Notes: generated by a model from the letters alone, not told the origin. 64,000 nucleotides of DNA from Pacificitalea sp040119125 (GCA_040119125.1 JBEDTR010000001.1:186001-250000); one strand, 5' to 3'; positions 43,671 to 53,222 are shown, numbered from the stretch's first letter. Numbers and translations are program-made.

Positions 43671-46037
43671 ATGCCCAAAGACGGAGGCATCGGCGCCGCT
43701 ACCAAGCGCCGCGAAGACGTCCGGTTCCTGACCGGCCGGGGTCGCTACACTGACGATATCAACCTGCACAATCAGACCTACGCGTATTTCCTGCGCTCCG
43801 AGGTCGCCCATGGGCGGATCACCAGCCTCGACACCGCCGCGGCCGAGGCAATGCCCGGTGTGGTTCGGGTGTTCACCGGTAAGGATTTCGAAGGCGTCGG
43901 CGGCATTCCCTGTGGCTGGCAGATCACCGACCGCTTTGGCGAGGTGATGCAGGAGCCCGCGCATCCGGTTCTGGCTCAGGGCAAGGTGCGTCATGTGGGC
44001 GATCCCATTGCCGTGGTCGTGGCCGAAAGCCTGTCGCAGGCCCGTGACGCCGCCGAGGCGATCGATCTGGATATCGAGGAATTGCCCGCCGCTATCGACA
44101 TGAAAGCCGCGCTGTCCGAAGGCGCGCCCAAGGTCCATGACGATCTGAAGAATAACCTCTGCTACGACTGGGGCTTCGTCGAGGACAACCGCGACGCGGT
44201 GGATGAGGCGATCCGCGGCGCGGCGCATGTCACGACGCTGGAACTGGTCAACAACCGGTTGATCGCCAATCCGATGGAGCCGCGCGTGGCGGTCGGGGAT
44301 TGGAACCCCGGCACCGATGATTACACGCTCTATACCACCTCGCAGAACCCGCATGTGATCCGGCTGCTGATGGGGGCGTTTGTGCTGGGCATCCCCGAGC
44401 ATAAGCTGCGCGTGGTCGCGCCCGATGTGGGCGGCGGCTTTGGCACCAAGATCTTCCATTATGCCGAGGAGGCGTTTTGCACCTTTGCGGCGAAACAGGT
44501 GCGGCGTCCGGTGAAATGGACCTCCTCGCGGTCCGAGGCATTCATGTCGGATGCCCATGGCCGCGATCATGTCACCAAGATCGAACTGGCGCTCGACGCC
44601 GATAACAACTTTGTCGCGCTGCGCAGTCAGACCCATGCCAATATGGGCGCCTATCTGTCGACCTTTGCGCCTTCGGTGCCGACATGGCTGCATGGCACGC
44701 TGATGGCGGGCAATTACAAGACGCCGCTGATCTATGTGAACGTAAAGGCGGTGTTTACCAATACGGTGCCGGTCGATGCCTATCGCGGCGCGGGCCGACC
44801 CGAGGCGACGTTCCAGATCGAGCGGGTGGTCGATAAGGCCGCGCGGGAACTGGGCGTTGATCCGGTCGAACTGCGCCGTCAGAACTTCATCACCGAATTC
44901 CCCTATGCCACGCCCGTGGCGGTGGAATATGACACCGGCGATTATCACGCCACGATGGACAAGCTGCTGGAGATCATCGACCGCGAGGGCTTTGACGCGC
45001 GGGCCGAGGACAGCCGGTCACGGGGCAAGCTGCGCGGCTTGGGCATTGCCCATTACATCGAGGCCTGCGGCATCGCGCCATCGAACCTCGTCGGGCAACT
45101 CGGCGCGCGCGCCGGGCTGTATGAAAGCGCGACGGTCCGGGTCAATGCGACTGGCTCGATCTCGGTCATGACCGGCAGTCACAGCCACGGGCAGGGGCAT
45201 GAAACCGCCTTTCCGCAGGTGGTGGCCGACATGATCGGGATCGACGCCAGCCAGATCGATATCGTGCATGGCGATACCGCCAACACGCCGATGGGCATGG
45301 GCACCTATGGTTCGCGCTCGCTGGCGGTGGGCGGCTCTGCCATGGTGAAGGCCACGCAGAAGATCATCGACAAGGCCAAGAAGATCGCGGCGCATCTGCT
45401 GGAGGCCTCTGACAGCGATATCGAGCTGAAGGACGGCAAATTCTCGGTCGCGGGCACCGATAAATCGGTCGCTTGGGGGGATGTGACGCTGGCCGCCTAT
45501 GTGCCGCATAACTATCCGCTGGGCGAAATGGAGCCGGGGCTGGAGGAAACCGCGTTCTACGATCCGTCGAACTTTACCTACCCTTCGGGGGCCTATGCCT
45601 GCGAGGTGGAGGTCGATCCTGAGACGGGCAAGGTCACGGTGCTTGGCTTCGTTGCCGCCGATGATTTCGGCAATGTGGTCAATCCGATGATTGTTGAAGG
45701 TCAGGTGCAGGGCGGTGTCGCCCAAGGCATCGGGCAGGCGCTGATGGAGGGCGCGGCCTATGATGAAAACGGCCAGTTGCTGACCGGGTCCTACATGGAT
45801 TACGCGATGCCCCGCGCCGATGATGTGCCGATGTTCCACGTCGATCATTCTTCCTGCACGCCGTGCACCCATAACCCGCTGGGGGTAAAGGGCTGTGGCG
45901 AGGCTGGGGCGATCGGTTCCCCTCCTGCAGTGGTCAACGCAGTGATCGACGCGCTGCAGCGCGGCGGGCATACTGGGGTGACCCATATCGACATGCCGCT
46001 GACGCCCTCGCGCGTCTGGCAGGCGATCAACGGCTGA
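43671..46037 (+). CDS. coxL: molybdenum hydroxylase large subunit, form II CoxL type
   Basis: A 788-residue molybdopterin-cytosine-dinucleotide subunit. Family landmarks: GRGRYTDDINL at the N-terminus, GGGFGTK near residue 265, the active-site loop AYRGAGR (370-376), and the catalytic glutamate in GCGEAGAIG near the end. True (form I) CO dehydrogenases carry AYxCSFR with a cysteine that binds copper; AYRGAGR marks form II, whose substrate is not settled and which may oxidise an aldehyde or heterocycle rather than CO. Start ATG 43671 behind GAGGGAGGA; 112 bases separate it from coxS. Confidence 0.93.
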   Translation: MPKDGGIGAATKRREDVRFLTGRGRYTDDINLHNQTYAYFLRSEVAHGRITSLDTAAAEAMPGVVRVFTGKDFEGVGGIPCGWQITDRFGEVMQEPAHPVLAQGKVRHVGDPIAVVVAESLSQARDAAEAIDLDIEELPAAIDMKAALSEGAPKVHDDLKNNLCYDWGFVEDNRDAVDEAIRGAAHVTTLELVNNRLIANPMEPRVAVGDWNPGTDDYTLYTTSQNPHVIRLLMGAFVLGIPEHKLRVVAPDVGGGFGTKIFHYAEEAFCTFAAKQVRRPVKWTSSRSEAFMSDAHGRDHVTKIELALDADNNFVALRSQTHANMGAYLSTFAPSVPTWLHGTLMAGNYKTPLIYVNVKAVFTNTVPVDAYRGAGRPEATFQIERVVDKAARELGVDPVELRRQNFITEFPYATPVAVEYDTGDYHATMDKLLEIIDREGFDARAEDSRSRGKLRGLGIAHYIEACGIAPSNLVGQLGARAGLYESATVRVNATGSISVMTGSHSHGQGHETAFPQVVADMIGIDASQIDIVHGDTANTPMGMGTYGSRSLAVGGSAMVKATQKIIDKAKKIAAHLLEASDSDIELKDGKFSVAGTDKSVAWGDVTLAAYVPHNYPLGEMEPGLEETAFYDPSNFTYPSGAYACEVEVDPETGKVTVLGFVAADDFGNVVNPMIVEGQVQGGVAQGIGQALMEGAAYDENGQLLTGSYMDYAMPRADDVPMFHVDHSSCTPCTHNPLGVKGCGEAGAIGSPPAVVNAVIDALQRGGHTGVTHIDMPLTPSRVWQAING

Positions 46038-46103
46038 GCGACAGTCGGGGCACGCGCGACGGCGAATGCCCGTGCCCCGACGCCCAACAACGGGAGAAAC
46101 GAG

Positions 46104-46892
46104 ATGTATGAATTCGAGCTGGTGAAACCCGCCACCGTCGCTGAGGCCGTGGCCGCATTGGACAGTGAGGACGCGCAGCCGCTGGCGGGTGGTCAGACCC
46201 TGCTGCCGACGATGAAGCAGCGTCTGGCGATGCCTGACAAATTGGTCAGTCTGAGCGGTATTGCGGAGTTGAAAGGCGTGCGCCGCGAAGGCGACATGCT
46301 GGTGATCGGCGCGGGCACCACCCATGGCACGGTGGCGCGCGAGGCAGCGGATGAGTTCCCCGCATTAGCGGCGCTTGCGGCGCGGATCGGTGATCCGGCG
46401 GTGCGCAACCGCGGCACTTTGGGCGGCAGCCTTGCCAATAACGACCCCTCGGCCTGCTATCCGGCGGGCGTGCTGGGCACTGGCGCCACGGTCGTCACCA
46501 ACACGCGCGAGATCGCGGCGGATGACTATTTCCAAGGCATGTTCACCACCGCGCTGGAAGAGCATGAGATCATCACAGCGGTGAAATTCCCCATCGCGCA
46601 GGCAGCGCGCTACGAGAAGTTCATCCAGCCCGCGTCGCGTTTCCCGCTGGTCGCGGTGTTTGTGGCGAAATTCGCGGAGGGGGTGCGAGTCGCCGTGACC
46701 GGCGCGTCGAATGACGGCGTGTTCCGCTGGACCGAAGCCGAACAGGCGTTGAGCGCGAATTTCTCGGCTGACGCGCTTTCGGGGCTTTCCGTCCCGGCCG
46801 ACGGGATGATTGCCGACTTGCACGGCACCGCCGCATATCGCGCCCATCTCATCGGGGTAATGACAGGTCGCGCGGTCAAATCCGCCGCCTGA
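46104..46892 (+). CDS. coxM: molybdenum hydroxylase FAD-binding subunit
   Basis: A 262-residue flavoprotein subunit that passes electrons from CoxS clusters to the acceptor. FAD-binding motifs are AGGQTLLP (pyrophosphate) near residue 31 and TLGGSLANNDPSA near residue 107; the C-terminal CO_deh_flav_C-like domain is complete. It ends the operon coxG-coxS-coxL-coxM, 66 bases behind coxL with GGGAGA before ATG 46104. No maturation genes (coxDEF) accompany it, unlike form I clusters. Confidence 0.94.
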   Translation: MYEFELVKPATVAEAVAALDSEDAQPLAGGQTLLPTMKQRLAMPDKLVSLSGIAELKGVRREGDMLVIGAGTTHGTVAREAADEFPALAALAARIGDPAVRNRGTLGGSLANNDPSACYPAGVLGTGATVVTNTREIAADDYFQGMFTTALEEHEIITAVKFPIAQAARYEKFIQPASRFPLVAVFVAKFAEGVRVAVTGASNDGVFRWTEAEQALSANFSADALSGLSVPADGMIADLHGTAAYRAHLIGVMTGRAVKSAA

Positions 46893-46922
46893 GGGGGTGC
46901 AATCCGACGACGCTGAAAAAGG

Positions 46923-46957
46923 AAAGACGCGCGGGGGCAACCCTGCGCGTCTTTTTT
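46923..46957 (+). terminator. cox operon terminator
   Basis: A perfect 10-base stem, AAAGACGCGC (46923-46932) with GCGCGTCTTT (46945-46954), runs into six T residues. It lies 30 bases behind the coxM stop. Confidence 0.95.
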
Positions 46958-47146
46958 CCGGTACGAGCAGGCATCCCCCGCGCCTCCCGGCTTTGATATG
47001 GGGCGGGCCTTCGGCGGTGACACCGGACAGACCGTTCCCTGAATTCGTCTGCAGCCTGAACGCGCTCAGGGCAGGCTGGTTCCCGCCAGACCGCGACATA
47101 ATTCGCAGATGCAGCGCATAGGCCTATTACATTACGCGCGCCGCGC

Positions 47147-47911
47147 TCACGCGGTCAGGAACATATCCACTGTCGCCTCGAAATCGCGGGGCTTTTCAGC
47201 GTGAAGCCAATGTCCCGTATCCGGGAGCTTTGCAAACCGGGCGCGAGGGAACAGGTCGCGAATTTGAGCGCGGTGTTCCGATTGCACATAATCCGACAGC
47301 TCTCCTGACAAAAACAGGGTGGCCCCGTCGAACTGACCTTCGGTGCCCGGCCAGCCGGTGATCTGATCCATGCAAGCATCCAGCACGTCGAGGTTCAGCC
47401 GCCAGCGGGGCAGATCGGATTTCAGGTCCAGAGATTGCAGCAGGAACGCGCGTACGCGCTCATCCTCGATCAGCGGGGCAAGCCGCTCATTGGCATCGCC
47501 GCGGGTGGTCACCGCGTTCAGGTCAAGCTTCTGCAAGGCGTGGATCAAATGCCGCTGACTGTGGTCATAGGCGACCGGCGCGATATCCGCGATCACCAGA
47601 CGTCGGATCAGGTCGCCATGGGTCAGGGCCAGCTGCATGGCCGCTTTGCCGCCCATCGAATGGCCCAGCAGATCCACGTGGCCGCCATGTGCCGCGATCA
47701 CTTCCGCGATGTCATCGGCCATCTCGGGGTAGGTGTGGGTGTCAAAGCGGGGGCTTTCGCCGTGATTGCGCTGATCGACGGCAATGACCTGCCGCGTGTC
47801 CGACAGGCGTTTCGCGATCACGTTGAAATTGCGCGCCGAGCCATAGAGCCCATGCACGATCACCAGCGGGGGCCCGTCAGTCGGAGCGCCATGGATGAGA
47901 GTGTTCAACAT
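47147..47911 (-). CDS. alpha/beta hydrolase (YbfF-like esterase)
   Basis: A 254-residue cytosolic hydrolase. Oxyanion region VHGLYGSARNF, nucleophile elbow LLGHSMGGKAAM, an aspartate in the later sheet and the catalytic His in PDTGHWLHAEKP form the classical triad. The overall pattern resembles YbfF, a small acyl-ester/CoA-ester hydrolase of broad taste. ATG 47911 is used; the extension to 47974 is arginine-rich and lacks a ribosome site. It stands alone, and its substrate is unknown. Confidence 0.9.
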   Translation of the reverse strand: MLNTLIHGAPTDGPPLVIVHGLYGSARNFNVIAKRLSDTRQVIAVDQRNHGESPRFDTHTYPEMADDIAEVIAAHGGHVDLLGHSMGGKAAMQLALTHGDLIRRLVIADIAPVAYDHSQRHLIHALQKLDLNAVTTRGDANERLAPLIEDERVRAFLLQSLDLKSDLPRWRLNLDVLDACMDQITGWPGTEGQFDGATLFLSGELSDYVQSEHRAQIRDLFPRARFAKLPDTGHWLHAEKPRDFEATVDMFLTA

Positions 47912-48036
47912 GGACCCCGATCTAGCGCGAAGCACGCCCTCGCGCCAGCACTTGGCGATGCGCGAAAGCCTCAATTCCGCGCGCCGCGACAGCTTGGATG
48001 TTTCAGCGCCGCGCGGGCGGCTTTAGGGTCGCCGAC

Positions 48037-48411
48037 ATGAAACAGCGCAGCCTGCCCGACATCAATGCCGATCTGGCCGAGCTTTTGCGGCAGAAGCTGG
48101 GCATTCGGCGCGGCGCGACACTGGAAGCGAAGCTAAACAAGGGCGGTCGGCTGCTGCCGCGCGCGGTGCGGCGCGAAGCGCGCTACCTGGCATTGGCCGA
48201 AAGCAGATCGTCGCATCCGCGCCTGCGTCGGCAGATCGACCCCGTGCGGGTGATGAAGGCCGAGCGCGCCATTCGCCGCCATTTGCAGGGTGTCGATCCC
48301 GGCCTGCGGCATCGGCGTCTCTGGGGCGGAATCGCGGCGGGGTTGGCGTTCAATTTCCTCGTCGTGGCAGGCGTGGTGATTGCGTGGATGTGGCATACCG
48401 GGCGCCTTTGA
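48037..48411 (+). CDS. small basic protein with C-terminal membrane span
   Basis: A 124-residue protein of unknown function. Residues 1-85 are strongly basic and predicted helical (LAELLRQKLGIRRGATLEAKL, then many Arg), and residues 100-118 form a single hydrophobic span (GIAAGLAFNFLVVAGVVIAW), so it is probably a tail-anchored inner-membrane protein with the basic part in the cytosol. ATG 48037 has AGGGT upstream; 48037 is preferred over an earlier frame start at 47998. The following glycosyltransferase gene begins close behind. Confidence 0.7.
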   Translation: MKQRSLPDINADLAELLRQKLGIRRGATLEAKLNKGGRLLPRAVRREARYLALAESRSSHPRLRRQIDPVRVMKAERAIRRHLQGVDPGLRHRRLWGGIAAGLAFNFLVVAGVVIAWMWHTGRL

Positions 48412-48532
48412 TCGGGCGCGCGCCGGTCTGGCTCAGTCTGGCGCAATCTGGCCCGACACCGCATCGCTGGACGGCAGAACGGATTTCAGGGCACAACGGC
48501 CCAAGCGCAACAGCAACAGGCCAGTCCCACCC

Positions 48533-49657
48533 GTGTCCAGTTTCACCGATCCCGCCCCTTCGCCCGATGCGCCGCTGCTGGACGCTGCGGGTGCTGCAGT
48601 GTCGCTACTGGGCTCCGGTATCAAGCGGCAGGTGCGGGTGCCGGAGGTCGCGCGCCCCCCGGAATTCGATGCGCAATATGACGCGGACACCCTGTGGTAT
48701 GACGCGGTGCGGCAGGGCGACGAGGTGTGGTTGTTCTGTCCCAAACTCTGGGATCTGGCACGGCTGTTAAAGCGCGGCGAGATCACCGCCGACGGCCTGC
48801 CGGTGCGCCTGCGTGGCATTGGCCGCCATCGCCGCCATGACGTGGCGCGGCTGGACGTGCCGCACACGGCACGCAGCCTGCATATCGCGGCGGAGGGCTG
48901 GTCTGCCAGTTGCCCGATCTCGCCCGATCAACGGGATCTATTCGCCGGGCTCAACGCGTCGATGCATATCTCGCGCGACAATCGGCTGGAGTGGATCGTG
49001 GACTGGGCGCGCTGGCACAAGGCGCGGCACGGGTTGCAGGCGATGGTGGTGATCGACAACGGCTCCACCAGCTACCAGCCCGCCGATGTGCTGGCGGCGC
49101 TGGCGCCGGTTGGCCTGACCCGCGCGGCGGTGCTGTCGCTGCCGCAGCCCTATGGCCCGGTGCGCAGCAAGCAGGGCGGCGGGGGCGCGAAGTTCCTGCA
49201 ACCTGCCGCCCTGAATATCGTGCGGGCGCGGTTTCTGGGACGCGCGCGCGCGGTTTTGAATGCCGATATCGATGAATTGGTCTGGAGCGAGGGCGGATCG
49301 GTCTTTGACGCGGCAGTGGCAAGCTGGCTGGGTATGGTCAGCTTTGCCGGGCGCTGGACCTGCCCGCCGGGCGAGGCACAGCCGCCGCTGCGCCATGCCG
49401 ATCACGTCTGCTACAGGGACGACCGGCCATGCCCCACCAAATATTGCATCGTGCCGCAGGGGCCGCTCCGGCGGCTGAGCTGGGATGTCCATCGGCCCGA
49501 GCGGTTCCCGCTAGGCCGGTTTACCCGGCGCGATGACATGGGCTATTTCCACTGCCGCGGCGTGACCACGAATTGGAAAAGCTACAACCGCCTGAAATCC
49601 CGCGATGTGCGTCCGGACCCGCATTTGGAAAAGATGCTGGCCCAGACCTATGGCTGA
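48533..49657 (+). CDS. glycosyltransferase-like protein
   Basis: About 374 residues. The core reads like a GT2/GT92-type transferase: a nucleotide-sugar fold starting at MHISRDNRLEWIVDWARWH, then MVVIDNGSTSY, and the metal-binding DxD in LNADIDELVW, followed by HCRGV near the end. The donor and acceptor are not known. No signal peptide. The start is uncertain: GTG 48533 is the best of several weak choices because no clear ribosome site exists, and the frame stays open back to 48380 inside the preceding gene. Convergent with rpe, only five bases apart. Confidence 0.75.
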   Translation: MSSFTDPAPSPDAPLLDAAGAAVSLLGSGIKRQVRVPEVARPPEFDAQYDADTLWYDAVRQGDEVWLFCPKLWDLARLLKRGEITADGLPVRLRGIGRHRRHDVARLDVPHTARSLHIAAEGWSASCPISPDQRDLFAGLNASMHISRDNRLEWIVDWARWHKARHGLQAMVVIDNGSTSYQPADVLAALAPVGLTRAAVLSLPQPYGPVRSKQGGGGAKFLQPAALNIVRARFLGRARAVLNADIDELVWSEGGSVFDAAVASWLGMVSFAGRWTCPPGEAQPPLRHADHVCYRDDRPCPTKYCIVPQGPLRRLSWDVHRPERFPLGRFTRRDDMGYFHCRGVTTNWKSYNRLKSRDVRPDPHLEKMLAQTYG

Positions 49658-49662
49658 TCGGC

Positions 49663-50370
49663 TTAGCCGGTCTTGAGCGCGTCTTCGGCAGCGGCGCGGA
49701 TGGCGGCGATGTTTTCGCCATAGGCGGCGGGATTGGTCACCGAGCCGCCCTTGAACACTGCCGAGCCAGCGACCAGCGCATCGGCCCCGGCACGCGCGAC
49801 CATCGGCGCGGTCATGGGGTCAACGCCGCCATCGATCTCGATATGGATGTCGCGGTCTCCGATCATCTCGCGCAGGGTCGCGATTTTATCGAGTTGCGAA
49901 TGGATGAAGCTCTGCCCGCCAAAGCCGGGGTTCACCGTCATCACGCAAACCAGATCCACAAGGTCCAGAAGATGCGCCACGGATTCTGCCGGGGTGCCGG
50001 GGTTCAGCGCCACGCCGGGGCGGGCGCCAGCGGCGCGGATAGCCTGAAGCGTGCGGTGGATATGGGGGCCAGCCTCGACATGTGCGGTGATGAAATCAGC
50101 GCCCGCCTTGGCAAAGGCATCGATATAGGGATCGACCGGCGCAATCATCAGATGCACGTCCATGACGCCCCGGATATGCGGCCGCAGGGCGGCGCACATG
50201 GCCGGGCCAAAGGTGATATTGGGCACAAAATGCCCGTCCATCACATCGACATGGATCCAGTCGGCGCCTTGATCCTCAACCGCGCTGCATTCGGCCCCGA
50301 AGGCGGCAAAATCGGCGGCAAGGATCGACGGTGCGATCTTAATGCTGCGGTCGAAATGAAGGGGGGGCAT
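49663..50370 (-). CDS. rpe: ribulose-phosphate 3-epimerase
   Basis: A 235-residue TIM-barrel enzyme of the pentose phosphate and Calvin pathways, interconverting ribulose 5-phosphate and xylulose 5-phosphate. Signatures: APSILAADF, the metal/catalytic site VDVMDGHFVPN (Asp and His), the motif DVHLMI, VMTVNPGFGGQSF and the phosphate site DGGVDP...GSAVF. Length is normal. ATG 50370 follows GGAG. No Calvin-cycle genes are nearby, so it most likely serves pentose metabolism and complements DeoB elsewhere in the window. Confidence 0.97.
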   Translation of the reverse strand: MPPLHFDRSIKIAPSILAADFAAFGAECSAVEDQGADWIHVDVMDGHFVPNITFGPAMCAALRPHIRGVMDVHLMIAPVDPYIDAFAKAGADFITAHVEAGPHIHRTLQAIRAAGARPGVALNPGTPAESVAHLLDLVDLVCVMTVNPGFGGQSFIHSQLDKIATLREMIGDRDIHIEIDGGVDPMTAPMVARAGADALVAGSAVFKGGSVTNPAAYGENIAAIRAAAEDALKTG

Positions 50371-50487
50371 GGCAGCTCCGTTATCTGGCTGGCGGGGATG
50401 TGGGCGGCAATTGCCGTTGTCCTACCGCCTCCGCCGCGAAAGGCAAGCGTTGCGCAACGCGGCGGGACGGTGCGCCGCACTGAAACG

Positions 50488-50515
50488 AAAAACCCCGCGC
50501 CATGACAGCGCGGGG
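50488..50515 (-). terminator. trcR terminator
   Basis: CCCCGCGC (50493-50500) pairs with GCGCGGGG (50508-50515); on the minus strand the stem is followed by TTTTT. It lies 30 bases behind the trcR stop. Confidence 0.9.
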
Positions 50516-50544
50516 TGATGAGATGTCTAAAGGTCCGTGCGGGC

Positions 50545-51315
50545 TTAGCCGCGCTCGTCCTCATCCTCGTCTTCGTCGTCATCACCCTTATCGGGGAGGT
50601 TGAAGAAGCTTTCCGCGTCAGGCAGCGGCTTATGACGGTCGTCATCCTCGTCGTCATCGTTGCCCGACAGGGTGAACGTCTCGAGCCCGGAGATCGAGGA
50701 GGGGATCTTGGGATCGGTGTCGGAGGACAGCGACTGCTCGGTCGAGACCAGCTTGCGCCGCTCATCGTCGCTCATCCCGCCGCCATCACGGGCAAGACGG
50801 GCGTTGGCCTTCTGCACGGCGGCGTCCAGTTCGGATTGACGGCACAGGCCAAGCGCGACCGGGTCGATCGGCTGGATGTTCTGGATGTTCCAGTGGGTGC
50901 GCTCCCGGATCGCCTGAATCGTCGGCTTGGTGGTGCCGACCAGCTTGGCGATCTGGCTGTCGGCCAGTTCGGGGTGGAATTTCACCAGCCACAGAATGGA
51001 GGCCGGACGGTCCTGACGCTTCGACAGCGGGGTGTAACGCGGGCCACGGCGCTTTTCTTCACCGACAGCGGCGGGGTTGAATTTCAGCTTCAGCTTGTGA
51101 AGGGGGTCCTTCTCGGCCTTGTCGATTTCTTCCTGCACCAGCTGGTTGTTGGCGATCGGGTCAAAACCCTTCACGCCCTGCGCCACGTCGCCATCCGCGA
51201 TGCCTTGCACCTCAAGTTCGTGCAGGCTGCAGAAGTCCGCGATCTGCTTGAAGCTGAGCGTGGTATTGTCCACCAGCCAGACGGCGGTGGCCTTGGCCAT
51301 CAGAGGCTTGTTCAT
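50545..51315 (-). CDS. trcR: DUF1013 cell-cycle transcriptional regulator (TrcR)
   Basis: A 256-residue protein of the alphaproteobacterial DUF1013 family, known as TrcR, a CtrA-linked transcription factor. The N-terminus MNKPLMAKATAVWLVDNT is the family's constant start, followed by a helix-turn-helix (LSFKQIADFCSLHELEVQGI) and a second one (LADSQIAKLVGTTKPTIQAI). The C-terminal 50 residues are unusually acidic, with long Asp/Glu runs. ATG 51315 follows GGAG. Monocistronic with its own terminator. It supports placing the genome among alphaproteobacteria. Confidence 0.93.
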   Translation of the reverse strand: MNKPLMAKATAVWLVDNTTLSFKQIADFCSLHELEVQGIADGDVAQGVKGFDPIANNQLVQEEIDKAEKDPLHKLKLKFNPAAVGEEKRRGPRYTPLSKRQDRPASILWLVKFHPELADSQIAKLVGTTKPTIQAIRERTHWNIQNIQPIDPVALGLCRQSELDAAVQKANARLARDGGGMSDDERRKLVSTEQSLSSDTDPKIPSSISGLETFTLSGNDDDEDDDRHKPLPDAESFFNLPDKGDDDEDEDEDERG

Positions 51316-51481
51316 CGCGAGGTCTCCTTCACCTTGGCCCCTCCGGCAGACGCCCGAGGATATCAGGTTTTCACAACGGCTTTCGGGGCCGGGGAAAACG
51401 GCTGGTCCGGCTGGACCCTGTCCTCGTTTTCGGGGAGATTGGCGGTCACATACACCGTCCGCTGCCCGGAGGAAAGAGAAA

Positions 51482-52129
51482 ATGCGCCGACGCCTGCTAC
51501 TGCTGACGCTGCTCGGAGCCCTTGTTCCCTTGGCCCCGGCGGCAATCCGGGCCGAAGGGGAGAAGGCCGGGAATTTTGACTATTACGTCATGGCGCTAAG
51601 CTGGTCGCCCACATGGTGCGCGCTGGAGGGCGACGCCCGCAACTCGCCGCAATGTGATCGCGCGCTGGGTTGGGTTCTGCATGGGCTTTGGCCGCAAAAT
51701 GAAAGCGGCTGGCCGTCCTATTGCCGCACCGATACGCGCGATCCGTCACGGGCGCAGACGGCGGCGATGGCTGACATCATGGGGACCGGTGGCGCGGCGT
51801 GGTATCAGTGGAAAAAGCACGGGCGCTGCGCGGGGCTTAACGCCAGCGCATATTTCGACATTGCGCGGCAGGCCTATGACAGCGTGACCCGCCCCGAAGT
51901 GTTCCGCCGCCTGCGCGATGACGTGACCTTGCCCGCCAGCGTGGTCGAAGAAGCCTGGTTGGAGGCAAACCCGACCCTGCAGGCCGATGAGGTCACGGTG
52001 ACCTGCAAAGCCCGCCGGATTCAGGAAGTGCGCATCTGCCTCACGCGCGATCTGGAGCCGCGCCGCTGCGGGGCGGACGTGATTCGCGATTGCACGCAAT
52101 CGGACGCGCTGATGGACCGGATCGACTGA
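51482..52129 (+). CDS. ribonuclease T2 family protein
   Basis: A 215-residue exported endoribonuclease-like protein. A signal peptide (residues 1-24, cleavage after RAEG or IRA) is followed by the T2 fold with CAS I LHGLWPQ (His67) and CAS II YQWKKHGRC (108-116, His113). In the family CAS II normally reads xEWxKHG with a catalytic Glu; here Gln109 occupies that place. Six or more cysteines suggest disulfides in the periplasm. GGAGGAAAG precedes ATG 51482. It stands alone, divergent from trcR. Confidence 0.9.
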   Translation: MRRRLLLLTLLGALVPLAPAAIRAEGEKAGNFDYYVMALSWSPTWCALEGDARNSPQCDRALGWVLHGLWPQNESGWPSYCRTDTRDPSRAQTAAMADIMGTGGAAWYQWKKHGRCAGLNASAYFDIARQAYDSVTRPEVFRRLRDDVTLPASVVEEAWLEANPTLQADEVTVTCKARRIQEVRICLTRDLEPRRCGADVIRDCTQSDALMDRID

Positions 52130-52193
52130 ACCGGCCCCGAGGGGCCGGCGCCGCCCCGATGCGGCCCGGTGCACCCTGTGACGGAAGCGCGGG

Positions 52194-53222
52194 TCAGCCG
52201 CCTACGCGCAACACGATCTTGCCGATGTGGGTCGAGCCTTCCATCCTCCTATGCGCGGCGGCGGCGTCTTCCAATGCGAACTCCTGATCCATGACCGGGG
52301 CGACGCGGCCGTTTTCCAACAGGGGCCAGACCTTCTCGCGGAGCTCGGCGGCAATCGCGGCTTTTGCGGCATCCGATTGCGGACGCAGGGTCGAGCCGGT
52401 GACGGTCAGACGCCGCGCCATGATCTGGGCAAAGTTCACCTCGGCCGTTGGTCCGGACAGAAAGGCGATGTGAACCATTCGTCCGTCATCGGCCAGCGTC
52501 TGAATATTGCGGGGGATGTAATCGCCGCCGACCATGTCGAGAATCAGATCGGCACCGCCCTCCGCACGGAGCACCTCGACGAAGTCCTCCTCGCGGTAGT
52601 TGATCGCGCGCTCTGCACCCAATTCCAGACAAGCGGTGCATTTCTCGGCACTGCCCGCGGTGGCAAACACCCGCGCGCCGCTGGCGCGCGCAAGCTGGAT
52701 CGCCGTGGTCCCAATGCCGGATGAGCCGCCATGCACCAAGAACCGCTCCCCCGCCCGCAGACCGCCGCGCATGAACACGTTGCTCCAGACGGTGTAGAAC
52801 GTCTCGGGCAGGCAGGCGGCCTCCTTCATGTCCATCACCGCCGGGATCGGCAGGCAATGGGCGGCGGGGGTGCTGACATATTCGGCATAGCCACCGCCGG
52901 GCAGCAGCGCGCAAACCTGATCCCCCAGCTTCAGCTCGGTGACCCCTGTGCCTATGGCGACCACCTCACCCGAACATTCCAGTCCGGGCAGATCGCTTGC
53001 GCCTTTGGGCGGGTCATAGGCACCGGCGCGCTGCAACGCATCAGGGCGATTCACCCCGGCATAGGCCACTTTCAACACGACGCGGCCATGGCTTGCCTCG
53101 GGGGTGGGGCGGGTGGTCGTGCGCAGCACCTCGGGGGGGCCGTTTTTCGTGATTTCAACCGCCGTCATCGTGTCGGGCAGGTCGCGGGACCGGGCTTGGT
53201 TCTGGGCGGAGGTGTCGGACAT
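52194..53222 (-). CDS. NAD(P)H-quinone oxidoreductase (zeta-crystallin/PIG3 type)
   Basis: A 342-residue medium-chain dehydrogenase without the structural zinc. The N-terminus MTAVEITKNGPPEVL (preceded by an 18-residue extension) and VGGGYAEYV-like LLPGGGYAEYV, the Rossmann segment VHGGSSGIGTTAIQLA and MARRLTVTGSTLR are typical of PIG3-type quinone reductases. It would reduce quinones with NAD(P)H in the cytosol. It sits 42 bases in front of the COQ9 stop on the same strand, so the two ubiquinone-related genes may be co-transcribed. Confidence 0.92.
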   Translation of the reverse strand: MSDTSAQNQARSRDLPDTMTAVEITKNGPPEVLRTTTRPTPEASHGRVVLKVAYAGVNRPDALQRAGAYDPPKGASDLPGLECSGEVVAIGTGVTELKLGDQVCALLPGGGYAEYVSTPAAHCLPIPAVMDMKEAACLPETFYTVWSNVFMRGGLRAGERFLVHGGSSGIGTTAIQLARASGARVFATAGSAEKCTACLELGAERAINYREEDFVEVLRAEGGADLILDMVGGDYIPRNIQTLADDGRMVHIAFLSGPTAEVNFAQIMARRLTVTGSTLRPQSDAAKAAIAAELREKVWPLLENGRVAPVMDQEFALEDAAAAHRRMEGSTHIGKIVLRVGG

